The notes under the pieces: model-generated
Told to the model about the DNA's origin: nothing
Database searches by the model: none
The model's input: the letters and a program-made list of their open reading frames with translations, nothing else
Part shown: one piece after another, positions 1-7,648 of the stretch
How the letters are laid out: the number at the start of each line of letters is the position of its first letter
Numbering within the stretch: position 1 is the stretch's first letter
Program-made: the position numbers and the translations under genes
Origin: an uncultured Bacteroidales bacterium
GTDB taxonomy: Bacteria > Bacteroidota > Bacteroidia > Bacteroidales > UBA932
Direction of reading: 5' to 3'
NCBI GenBank assembly: GCA_944323825.1
Contig: CALUTY010000011.1
Location: 1-64,000 of the forward strand
Length of the DNA: 64,000 bases

Positions 1-17
1 CCAGTCAAGTTCAGACA

Positions 18-99
18 CTGTAAATCAAAACAGTGATTCTGTAAAGACTTTTAGAGATAAAAAACACCGGCTGTAAACACAGTCAGTGATACTGTAAAC
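18..99. repeat. Repeated operator-like element upstream of nhaC
   Basis: The heptamer CTGTAAA occurs four times, starting at 18, 39, 71 and 92. That makes two pairs, each with a 21-base internal spacing, so 18-46 and 71-99 are imperfect copies of one 29-base unit. Each unit holds CAGTGAT(T/A)CTG, which has CAG/CTG arms. The array lies 140 bases before the nhaC start. A regulator-binding array is an inference. From 100 to 238 I see only a purine-rich leader and no clear -7 box. Confidence 0.5.
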
Positions 100-238
100 C
101 ATATTAGTTAATCCGCTCTAAAAGTGTCAACCTAAATCAGGGAAGGTCACAAGGACGCTGAAAAACATAGGAAAGAAGACAGGGAAAACCGGTGAAGGGC
201 AGACCGACGGAAAAGCAGCGGGAAAGGAAGGCCGGAAG

Positions 239-1510
239 ATGAGCGGATGGATGGCGCTGAGCCCGATGCTGGTGTTTCTGGTCATCTATCTGGTGTCTTC
301 GCTTCTGGCTGGAGACTTCTACAAGATCCCCATCGCCTCGGCTTTCCTGCTGGCCTCGGCATACGCACTTCTCATAACTAAAGGAGAGACGGCGGAAGAA
401 AGGATTGCGGTATTCTCGGCAGGGGCGGGAGACAAGAATGTGCTGCTGATGATCTGGATATTCGTGCTGGCGGGAGCTTTCGCGAGCACGGCCGAGACCA
501 TCGGGGCCATAGAGGCATCTGTCAATTTCACGCTTGCAATACTGCCCGGGAAACTGGTATTTGCCGGAATCTTCCTGGCTGCATGCTTCATTTCCATGGC
601 AATAGGGACCAGTGTAGGGACGATCGTCGCCCTTGTGCCGGTGGCGGCAGGAATAGCACAGGAAACCGGGGCGGGAATCCCTTTCATGACAGCCATAGTG
701 GCCGGAGGAGCATTTTTCGGGGACAACCTGTCCTTCATTTCAGACACGACGATAGCATCCACCCGCACGCAGGGATGCAGCATGTCGGACAAGTTCAAGG
801 TAAATGTAAAGATAACGGCACCGGCCGCCCTGGCCGTAACGGCAATCTATGTGGTCATGGGACTTGGCGGAGGGGCGGTCACTGAAAGCGGGCCGATAGA
901 GTGGGTGAAGCTCATACCCTATCTGCTTGTCATCCTGATGGCGATATCCGGGGTGAATGTGATTTCGGTGCTTGCCATAGGCATAGCAGTGAATGCGGTC
1001 ATAGGATTTGCAGAAGGCAGTCTCACATGGTCCGGATGGCTCGGTTCGATAGGGAGCGGCATAGGCTCGATGGGGGAACTCATCATAGTGACGATGCTCG
1101 CAGGGGGCATGCTGGAGCTGATCCGTCACAACGGGGGTCTTGACTTCATCATCAGCCTGCTGACACGCAGGATAAACGGGAAAAGAGGAGCCGAACTCAG
1201 CATTGCCGCCCTGGTGAGCCTTGCCAATCTCTGTACGGCCAACAATACGATAGCCATAATAACCACGGGAAGAATCGCAAAGGACATCACGGAGAAATTC
1301 GGACTTGACCCGCGCAAGACAGCCAGCATCCTCGACACATTCTCATGCTTTGTCCAGGGCCTCATCCCGTACGGGGCCCAGCTGCTGATGGCTTCCGGAC
1401 TCGCCGGAGTATCTGCAATCTCCATAATCCAGTACCTTTACTACCCGTTCACAATGGGACTCTGCGCACTGCTGGCGATATTGCTGAGACTGCCGAAGAA
1501 ATACTCTTGA
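239..1510 (+). CDS. nhaC: NhaC-family Na+/H+ antiporter
   Basis: This 423-residue inner-membrane protein is hydrophobic throughout, with about ten to eleven membrane segments. It carries the NhaC-family signature around residues 120-180: a GTSVGT turn, then FFGDNLSFISDTTIAST. The family exchanges external protons for internal sodium and supports pH and salt homeostasis. The length fits the family. ATG at 239 is the only good start, and the protein begins near the usual 'ALSPMLVFL' segment. The gene ends 3 bases from the convergent DUF4491 gene. Repeats at 18-99 may regulate it. The family call is firm; the exchanged ions are inferred. Confidence 0.9.
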   Translation: MSGWMALSPMLVFLVIYLVSSLLAGDFYKIPIASAFLLASAYALLITKGETAEERIAVFSAGAGDKNVLLMIWIFVLAGAFASTAETIGAIEASVNFTLAILPGKLVFAGIFLAACFISMAIGTSVGTIVALVPVAAGIAQETGAGIPFMTAIVAGGAFFGDNLSFISDTTIASTRTQGCSMSDKFKVNVKITAPAALAVTAIYVVMGLGGGAVTESGPIEWVKLIPYLLVILMAISGVNVISVLAIGIAVNAVIGFAEGSLTWSGWLGSIGSGIGSMGELIIVTMLAGGMLELIRHNGGLDFIISLLTRRINGKRGAELSIAALVSLANLCTANNTIAIITTGRIAKDITEKFGLDPRKTASILDTFSCFVQGLIPYGAQLLMASGLAGVSAISIIQYLYYPFTMGLCALLAILLRLPKKYS

Positions 1511-1513
1511 AAA

Positions 1514-1837
1514 TCAGGACTTCCTGGATGTCTTCTTGGGATTTGCGGGGAACCAGCCCTTTTCAACGCGCTTTTCCTGCTCATAGAGTTCAAGGATGGA
1601 CCAGAAGCAGGAGAAGGCGACAACGCCTGTAATGGTGGAACCGACAAGACTGCCTATAAAGAAAGAGGCGGCCGTGAAGAGAATGCCTGCAAGGAGGAAT
1701 ACCCACCAGCATTTCCGTCCGAAATGATACTCGGCCTTGATGACTATCGGATGAAAACAGCCTATGATGAGAAATGTGGCGAGGCCGACTATGATTCCGC
1801 TGAAATTTATCAGGATACCGTTGATTTCAAACTCCAT
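1514..1837 (-). CDS. DUF4491 family membrane protein
   Basis: This 107-residue protein has three hydrophobic segments and the conserved DUF4491 pattern FHPIVIKAEYHFG in the first half, then RKCWWVFLL and a C-terminal 'KRVEKGWFP'. The family is common in Bacteroidota and Firmicutes and has no known function. I start at ATG 1837 (MEFEING) because a well-formed promoter lies at 1863-1894; a longer reading to 1888 would run through that promoter. It is convergent with nhaC. Confidence 0.85.
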   Translation of the reverse strand: MEFEINGILINFSGIIVGLATFLIIGCFHPIVIKAEYHFGRKCWWVFLLAGILFTAASFFIGSLVGSTITGVVAFSCFWSILELYEQEKRVEKGWFPANPKKTSRKS

Positions 1838-1862
1838 TTCTATCCATATTTGAATGAGCGGA

Positions 1863-1894
1863 CAAATATACGCAGAAGCCGAGAGCAATGCAAA
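1863..1894 (-). promoter_or_regulatory. Bacteroidota promoter for the DUF4491 gene
   Basis: On the minus strand there is a -33 TTTG (1894-1891), a 20-base spacer and a -7 box TATATTTG (1870-1863). This is an exact match to the Bacteroides consensus, 26 bases before the start codon. Confidence 0.7.
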
Positions 1895-2060
1895 TGCGGA
1901 AGCATTTTGACTGGTTCATTCCGCGACAGACAGAAGACTTCATGTCTTATGGATGTTGCGGGATGGGCCAGGCATACAAGCCGTCAGGCTTGCATTGCCG
2001 AGGCGTGAACAGTATATGTAGCCGCCAGGCTAAATTACGCAGAAGCCGAGAGCAATGCAA
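1869..2060. repeat. 25-base direct repeat pair in promoter-like sequence
   Basis: An identical 25-base string occurs at 1869-1893 and 2036-2060. The first copy forms the spacer of the DUF4491 promoter. In the second copy the -7 position reads TAATTTAG, one base off consensus. A 12-base inverted match (GGCTTGCATTGC, 1987-1998, against 2052-2063) lies between the copies and runs up to the end of the LuxR-type gene. It looks like a duplicated promoter segment or a dispersed intergenic repeat. No gene is seen in 1838-2063. Confidence 0.6.
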
Positions 2061-2063
2061 GCC

Positions 2064-2669
2064 CTATTCTACGGAACTGGAGTCAATCAGATTGTTCAGG
2101 AGGGCATAAACCGTAAGTCCGGCGACAGTCCTTATGCCGGTCTTGCGGGTGATGTTTTTCCTGTGCGTGATGACAGTATAGATGGAAATGTTGTAAAGGT
2201 CAGCTATTTCCTTGTTGAGCATGCCCTTGGCGACGCATATCAGGATTTCCTTCTCACGCGAGGACAATTCATGGCTGTCAGGCTTCGGCAGCTCCTGATG
2301 CGCTGACAGGGCAGTCCTGAGCTTCCGGATGATCACCGGAGGTGCGTCATAGATGCTGATGACCTCATCGTACTGCTTCCAGACATCGTCCTCCATCACT
2401 ATGGTCTGCAAGGCAACGACGGCGGCATCGGTATATTCCGCGATATAGCTTCTCCCGGAAGGTCTCGTCGCATAGTCGAACACGACAGGATCGATTATTA
2501 TCAGGTCGGCATCCATGTTTTTCAGACGGGTCTCACTCGTCCTCGATATGTCTGAAAGTATCCCTTCGACCCTGAATTCGCCAAGGTCGCTGAACACTCC
2601 TTCAATCCCCCTGACCATTATCCTCGAAGGAATGATCAGAAGGACTTTCTTACTGCTGTCGTTTTTCAT
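2064..2669 (-). CDS. LuxR-type HTH regulator with degenerate receiver-like N-terminus
   Basis: This 201-residue regulator has a C-terminal LuxR/GerE helix-turn-helix at about 135-195 (LSSREKEILICVAKGMLNK, then EIADLYNISIYTVITHRKNI). The N-terminal 120 residues look like a response-regulator receiver: strand 'KVLLIIPS', 'ADLIIIDPVV' with Asp60 at the phospho-acceptor position, but without the usual acidic pair near residue 10. The gene overlaps the 3' end of the hemerythrin gene by 20 bases, so the two are co-transcribed and probably co-translated. The role is likely transcription control linked to the iron/oxygen or NO state sensed by the partner; that is inference. Confidence 0.85.
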   Translation of the reverse strand: MKNDSSKKVLLIIPSRIMVRGIEGVFSDLGEFRVEGILSDISRTSETRLKNMDADLIIIDPVVFDYATRPSGRSYIAEYTDAAVVALQTIVMEDDVWKQYDEVISIYDAPPVIIRKLRTALSAHQELPKPDSHELSSREKEILICVAKGMLNKEIADLYNISIYTVITHRKNITRKTGIRTVAGLTVYALLNNLIDSSSVE

Positions 2670-3372
2670 GTTCTTCCAATCTGGTTACCATCGGCACAAG
2701 GACATTGTTCTCTATGAGGGTATGCTTGTCAAGATCTTCCTCCAGGAAGAAGATATGATAGAGCACACTGTTTCTCAGGACAGTGTCACAGACTGACGGA
2801 AGATATTTCATCACTATGTTCTTCAGGTCGTTGAGCTTTTCGTCGATGTTGCTGTGATTTTCCTCGAACTGCTCTATGGAATAGCCGTTGCGGGAACCTC
2901 CGGAAAGCAGGGACTTCACATACGGGAAAACCGTCTCCTCCTCATACGCAAAATGGTTTTCGACCTCCTTCCTGTATTCTGAGAAGAATCTGTAAATGAT
3001 CTTCTTCTGCGTTTCGTCACACGGGGCCACGAGTTCCTCAAGGGACTTCTCCAGCTTCTTGAGTTCATCATCCAGATAGAATGAATGTGAACTGTGGAGA
3101 TATTTTACCACATCCGCCGGATTGCCGGCCTTCAGAAGGTCATTGGGCGCAATATAGTCATCGTATGTATAGATTCCGCAGATGAGAAGGAAAGAACTGA
3201 GGTCTATGCCATGCTCCTCACATACCTCACCGACAGTATTCTCCCCGAACCCCAGGTCTATTCCCAGACGGGAGAGGACAGCCAGGAGAGAATAATTCAA
3301 CTCTATCAGGTCCGCCAGTTTCATCGACGGGGAAAGCACCATTCTGGATGCCTCGTTTTCAGTCCTGTTCAT
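2650..3372 (-). CDS. Hemerythrin (HHE) domain protein with ScdA-like N-terminus
   Basis: The protein has 240 residues. Residues 13-80 resemble the ScdA/RIC N-terminal domain (MKLADLIELNYSLLAVLSRL). Residues 90-230 form a four-helix HHE domain with candidate di-iron ligands His93/His96, His140, Glu144, His173, His206, His217 and Glu221. HHE proteins bind a non-haem di-iron centre and act in O2/NO sensing or Fe-S repair. It is cytoplasmic, with no signal peptide. It is the first gene of a two-gene operon with the LuxR-type regulator, and a -7 box lies 39-46 bases upstream. The ScdA relation is moderate, because the N-terminal cysteine of typical ScdA proteins is not obvious. Confidence 0.85.
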   Translation of the reverse strand: MNRTENEASRMVLSPSMKLADLIELNYSLLAVLSRLGIDLGFGENTVGEVCEEHGIDLSSFLLICGIYTYDDYIAPNDLLKAGNPADVVKYLHSSHSFYLDDELKKLEKSLEELVAPCDETQKKIIYRFFSEYRKEVENHFAYEEETVFPYVKSLLSGGSRNGYSIEQFEENHSNIDEKLNDLKNIVMKYLPSVCDTVLRNSVLYHIFFLEEDLDKHTLIENNVLVPMVTRLEEHEKRQQ

Positions 3373-3410
3373 AAATTACATGTTTACTCAAAAACAAATC
3401 CCATATCCGG

Positions 3411-3418
3411 CAAAGTTA
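3411..3418 (-). promoter_or_regulatory. -7 box for the hemerythrin/LuxR operon
   Basis: The minus strand reads TAACTTTG, an exact TAnnTTTG, 39 bases before the hemerythrin start. No good -33 TTTG is found at the usual spacing. Confidence 0.5.
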
Positions 3419-3437
3419 GGAAATAAAACAAAATGAA

Positions 3438-3469
3438 GGAGGATGACAAAATGCTTTCGGTCACCCTCC
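3438..3469 (-). terminator. Hairpin terminator downstream of the PepSY gene
   Basis: Ten-base arms (3438-3447 and 3460-3469, one mismatch) enclose a 12-base loop. On the minus strand they are followed by a T-rich run (TTCATTTTGTTTTATTT). The position fits termination of the PepSY transcript before the hemerythrin promoter. In the rest of the 332-base gap 3373-3704 I see only AT-rich sequence and no gene. Confidence 0.55.
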
Positions 3470-3704
3470 GTTCAAAACAATTCCTCCAAAATGATGATTT
3501 CCCATCAGCACCGGATTTGAAAGATCTCCCCAAAAATACAGGATTTTCAAAGCATCTTTCTTACAACAATTAAAAGGATCTAAACTTTTTAACTATATGG
3601 CCTAAAATCTCAATCTTCGTATGCAAAGGTACTGCGCCGGACGATGCCCGGCAATCCCAACAAATGGGGAAAATACAGGAGGGAATATCCTAAATGATGA
3701 TGAA

Positions 3705-4943
3705 TCATCCTTTCCCGGAAACTTTTTTCCTGCCGTAAAGGCGGCGGAGCCACATCCAATACCCCGTCAGGGGCAGCGATGCCCCGACAATGGCGGCAAT
3801 AAATGCGAGGATGCGGGTGACAATGCCGCCCCAGCTGCCCACATGGACGGAATATATCCATCCGCGTATCTTCGACGCCCTGTCGGAATCCTTGTACATG
3901 ACCGTCTCCGTAATGGTGCCGTCCGCCTTGTCAAAGCGGTATCTGTCGGCTGCACGCCTGTTGCCGGGCCGGTCAAACGATACGGTGGCAGCCCCGTCCA
4001 TCACGGAAATCCGGCTGTAGCCGGGATTGTCAGCGGCAAGCCGTTCATATACAGTCTGCCAGACACCGGCCGGCGCAGCAGCGGACATATTCTTACCGCC
4101 CCCTTGCCGTCCGGCAGTACCTGAAAGACCATGCTGCCGGTTCTGTCCTTGTCCTTTTGACCTGTCCGACAAGGCAGCCTGATTTCCGGCACCGGCCTGT
4201 CCATGTCCTCCGGCGGAAGTCTCAACGCCGAACACCTTGTAGAATCCAGTCCTGTACCATTGGAATGACCAGGTCAGGCCGGTCAGGGCCATTGCAAGGA
4301 GAAACACGCAGGCATATATGCCGCCTGCGACATGAAAGTCATACCAGAACCGTCTCCAGCCCTTGCTGACGGTGATTTTCAGCCGGTTCTTCAATGCCCT
4401 CGAAGTACGGGGCCACCATATTATGATGCCGGAAACCAGCACGAGAACAAACATGAGCGTACTTGTGCCGACTATAACCTTGCCCCAGAAGACCGTTTCC
4501 CCAGGCTTCATGCTGTCGAGAAGCCATCTGTGCATCCGGAACATGAAAGTGAAAAACGGGACTCGCCCGTACTGTCCCTTTATCTCCCCGGTATACTGGT
4601 CCACATAGACAGAAGTTCTCCCCGGCTTGGAAAGGCTGACCTGCCAGGCTCTTTCAGGGTCGGAAAACACATTGACTCCGGTGACTTTCACATCACCGGG
4701 AAGAGAGGCGGAAACAATGGCAGCGATGCTGTCCACCGGCAATGTCCCTGTTTTCAGTCCGGCATCTGGCATGCTCCCGCCATCGGCACAATCAGGGACT
4801 TCGACAAAATAGAGGTCCCTGTGCGAGAGCTCCATTATCTCCTTCTCAAAGACCAGCATGGCCCCCGAGAAGCATATCAAAGTGATTATCAGCCCGAACG
4901 GGACTGATAACCACAGATGCAGCTTTGAAAATATTTTTCTCAT
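3705..4943 (-). CDS. PepSY-associated TM protein (putative iron/flavin reductase type)
   Basis: The 412-residue protein starts at ATG 4943 (MRKIFSKLHLW). It has the PepSY_TM architecture: TM1 at 5-30, a periplasmic PepSY region at about 60-140 ('RAWQVSLSKPGRTSVYVD', 'QYTGEIKG'), TM2 with FRMHRWLLD just before it, TM3 with WYDFHVAGGIYA, and a C-terminal TM ending in LTGYWMWLRRLYGRKK. Histidines at membrane edges suit haem or metal contact. PiuB/FoxB-type relatives sit in siderophore loci and reduce or strip iron. A 120-residue low-complexity Gly/Gln-rich stretch (AGGHGQAGAGNQ onward) interrupts the last loop. It has its own promoter, which shares an upstream element with the porin operon. Ferric reduction is inferred. 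Confidence 0.85.
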   Translation of the reverse strand: MRKIFSKLHLWLSVPFGLIITLICFSGAMLVFEKEIMELSHRDLYFVEVPDCADGGSMPDAGLKTGTLPVDSIAAIVSASLPGDVKVTGVNVFSDPERAWQVSLSKPGRTSVYVDQYTGEIKGQYGRVPFFTFMFRMHRWLLDSMKPGETVFWGKVIVGTSTLMFVLVLVSGIIIWWPRTSRALKNRLKITVSKGWRRFWYDFHVAGGIYACVFLLAMALTGLTWSFQWYRTGFYKVFGVETSAGGHGQAGAGNQAALSDRSKGQGQNRQHGLSGTAGRQGGGKNMSAAAPAGVWQTVYERLAADNPGYSRISVMDGAATVSFDRPGNRRAADRYRFDKADGTITETVMYKDSDRASKIRGWIYSVHVGSWGGIVTRILAFIAAIVGASLPLTGYWMWLRRLYGRKKVSGKG

Positions 4944-5080
4944 GATGACATGATATGGAATCATCCGCCAGGACCGGCAGCACATGCCTGCCCCGTCAGC
5001 CAGACAGGGACAAAGGCAGTCACAAGGGAACTATCTTTCTATGCCGCACAAAAAGTACCAAGGTCTGATTCTGCAAGGCG

Positions 5081-5130
5081 CAAAGGTACGCCGCCTTCCC
5101 GTAAATGCCAATACCAATTTGTCGGTATTT
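5081..5130 (-). promoter_or_regulatory. Promoter plus upstream operator-like site for the PepSY gene
   Basis: On the minus strand the -7 is TACCTTTG (5088-5081), the spacer is 20 bases and the -33 is ATTG (5112-5109). Directly upstream (to 5130) lies AATACC, 8 bases, GGTATT, an inverted repeat whose right arm runs into the -33. The same -7, spacer length and upstream sequence recur at 11997-12046. In the 224-base gap 4944-5167 nothing else is seen. Confidence 0.6.
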
Positions 5131-5167
5131 CCATGTAAATATCTGATGTCTTTTGGGGATTCCAATG

Positions 5168-7618
5168 TCAGGCATAACTGTGAAGGCCTCCAAGGATAAA
5201 GTTGACCCCGAAATAGGTGATGAGGACACAGAGAAAGGCAAGAACACAAAACCAGTGGAAAAATACAGGATTGCGGAAAAATTTCAGCTGGCTGCCATGC
5301 AGGGCGAATGAATAGACAAGCATGGTGATGAGCGCCCAGACTTCTTTCGGATCCCAGGCCCAATACCGGCCCCATGAGACATTGGCCCAGACTGCACCGA
5401 GGAAAGTGCCCGTGACAAGGAAGAATACGGCCGGATAAAGAATGACTACGGCAGTATCCTTCATCCTTGTGACCGCCGCCATTGAAACCCGGCCGGAACC
5501 ATACACCGTCAGGGACATGACTCCATTAAGCATGACGATGCCGAACAATGAATATGAAATCATCATGCTTGCCACATGGAGTGAAAGCAGCGGAGAAGAC
5601 AGCACCGGCATCAGCAGGGTTATCTGTGGATTGGACTCGCCAAGGACGGCCACAAGGAGACAGAAGCCCGTCAAAATAAACCCGAACGGCTGGACAAGTG
5701 GAAACCGCCTCCAGAACACGGCGGTGAAAAGCATCGTGAGCCATGCCATGAACATCATGGTCTCAAAACCGTTGGACATCGGGACATGGCCGGAGACATG
5801 CCATCTCAAGGCAATGACGAATGTAAGATAGAGCAGGAGAATGACTGAAATGACAAAGACCGCCACCTGCAGATGACCGGCTGCTGATTGACCGGACAGG
5901 ACAGACCGGACAGGATCATGCCGGCCGAATTGGGCGGAAGAAAGCCGGATACAATAAAACACGAACAGCAGAATCCCCGCAGTCAGGCAAAGCATGGCTT
6001 CCGGCATCGGACGGCCCAGCATATTATAGAGCCTTTCTGCCCTGAAACGGCTGCCGGAAGGCAGTACGGAACCGGCAGTCTTCAGCTGATATTCCTTCAG
6101 CTTGCCAAGCAGCGCATCAGCCTCATCATATTTTTTCATGGACACAGCCTCTCCCACAAAACTCATGAACTTGCGGACGAATATCCACTGGTCCGAAGGC
6201 ATGTCAAGAGGCAGATTGTCAGCCGGAGAGAACCAGCGGACAGGCACAGCCTGCGAAGAGTCAGCTGTTGCATACGGAAAAATCTTAAGAAGACTTCCTG
6301 CACAGGCCATGCTGATGACATTGAACTTCTCATCAGACTGCATGACTGCCTTACGGGACTGTTCTCCCTGAAAGTCATGATGATCCACATCCAGTTTATA
6401 TACATTGTTTCCAGTGAAAAAGTCAAGCAGCGAAGCATACCTGCCCTCAATTCCGAGCAGTTTCCTTACACTCTTTTCCTTGATCCTGATCACCGGCTCT
6501 TTCTTCCAACTGTCATAATGGAAGATCCATCCCGTCAAGACCTGCTCCGCAGTCAGCCCGCGATAGGACGGCTTGCCGTATAGCTTCATGGTAAAATCCC
6601 TTGCAAGGGTCTGCATGGGAGCTATCCTGCCGTTATAACAGACATAAAGGTCCCCGAACTTTGCCGCCGTTTCGCGCGGCAGAACCTTCGGCATATTCTT
6701 CCGGTCATGACTCAAAGCATCCTGACGGCCGTCAACCGCCTGAACATTGTCCCGGATATGCATCCGCTCTGAAGCAGCAGCCGGAAAATCTTGTCCGAAG
6801 GAAAGAATGGAGCATATCAGGAACGGCAATACAAAGCTCATGGCTTTGCCGTAAGTCCTCACTGATGCCCCGGCATCCTCTGACTCTTGCCCATGATGCA
6901 CCTGCACCGTATCCTGTCCTGCACCGATATTTTTAAAAGCAATGCGGAACCCGCTGTCTCTACTGAAAAAGAAAGCCATGAAAGAAAGAAGGAGCAGTGC
7001 ATATCCCGCATATGTAACGGTAACCCCATACGGGTCATGGCTTACAGAAAGGACGGTGCCGTGACCATCCTCATCATAGGATGTCTGATAGAAACGGTAA
7101 CCCCGGTATCTGCAGATATTGTTCATGGATATGCTGCATCGGAACTCTCCGGCGGCGGCCCCACAGTCATGGATGACAATACCGCTCACATAGTCCATAG
7201 GAAAGGACGAACCGTGATAATATTCTATTTCAAAAGATTCCAGAGACACGGCAAACGGCATCGACGATTTTCTCCCGTCCTCAAGGACATAAGTACATGA
7301 AGGGGCATCTCCTTGTCTCAGATGCAGCGTACCGGAATCTCCGCATAAATGTGTGACCAGAGCCCCCGCCAGAATCAGCACAAAGGAAAAATGGATTGCG
7401 GCCACGGCCGGTTTTCGCCATGATTTCATCGTCAGAAGGAGCGCCATGCCGGCAACGGCTGTCACAGCCCAAAATGCGATGAATACAGGAGAATGATAGA
7501 CAAGCCTGAAAACAGGCCCGCTGCCATATATCTTTTCAAGGACTGTCGCCGCTGCCATTGCGATCACCAGGAGCATCGCGCACCCGAATGCCGTATTTCT
7601 CAGAATCTTCCGGATCAT
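5168..7618 (-). CDS. ccsBA: CcsBA-type cytochrome c maturation protein (ResB-CcsA fusion)
   Basis: This 816-residue integral membrane protein is a fusion. Residues 1-280 are ResB/Ccs1-like, with early TM helices, a periplasmic region and a TM at about 205. A central region of about 250 residues is mostly soluble. Residues 540-816 are CcsA-like, with the haem-handling WWD motif at 749-761 (WGRYWAWDPKEVW) and conserved histidines flanked by TM helices. System II maturases export haem and ligate it to CxxCH cytochromes outside the inner membrane. It sits 30 bases after the di-haem cytochrome gene, which suggests it matures that protein. Confidence 0.9.
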   Translation of the reverse strand: MIRKILRNTAFGCAMLLVIAMAAATVLEKIYGSGPVFRLVYHSPVFIAFWAVTAVAGMALLLTMKSWRKPAVAAIHFSFVLILAGALVTHLCGDSGTLHLRQGDAPSCTYVLEDGRKSSMPFAVSLESFEIEYYHGSSFPMDYVSGIVIHDCGAAAGEFRCSISMNNICRYRGYRFYQTSYDEDGHGTVLSVSHDPYGVTVTYAGYALLLLSFMAFFFSRDSGFRIAFKNIGAGQDTVQVHHGQESEDAGASVRTYGKAMSFVLPFLICSILSFGQDFPAAASERMHIRDNVQAVDGRQDALSHDRKNMPKVLPRETAAKFGDLYVCYNGRIAPMQTLARDFTMKLYGKPSYRGLTAEQVLTGWIFHYDSWKKEPVIRIKEKSVRKLLGIEGRYASLLDFFTGNNVYKLDVDHHDFQGEQSRKAVMQSDEKFNVISMACAGSLLKIFPYATADSSQAVPVRWFSPADNLPLDMPSDQWIFVRKFMSFVGEAVSMKKYDEADALLGKLKEYQLKTAGSVLPSGSRFRAERLYNMLGRPMPEAMLCLTAGILLFVFYCIRLSSAQFGRHDPVRSVLSGQSAAGHLQVAVFVISVILLLYLTFVIALRWHVSGHVPMSNGFETMMFMAWLTMLFTAVFWRRFPLVQPFGFILTGFCLLVAVLGESNPQITLLMPVLSSPLLSLHVASMMISYSLFGIVMLNGVMSLTVYGSGRVSMAAVTRMKDTAVVILYPAVFFLVTGTFLGAVWANVSWGRYWAWDPKEVWALITMLVYSFALHGSQLKFFRNPVFFHWFCVLAFLCVLITYFGVNFILGGLHSYA

Positions 7619-7648
7619 GCCTTTAAATGGAAATGAATATCAGTGCCA

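Noticed and set aside
1869..2060. Attachment sites of an excised element
   Set aside because: The 25-base repeats lie only 167 bases apart with no integrase or tRNA gene nearby; promoter duplication is simpler.
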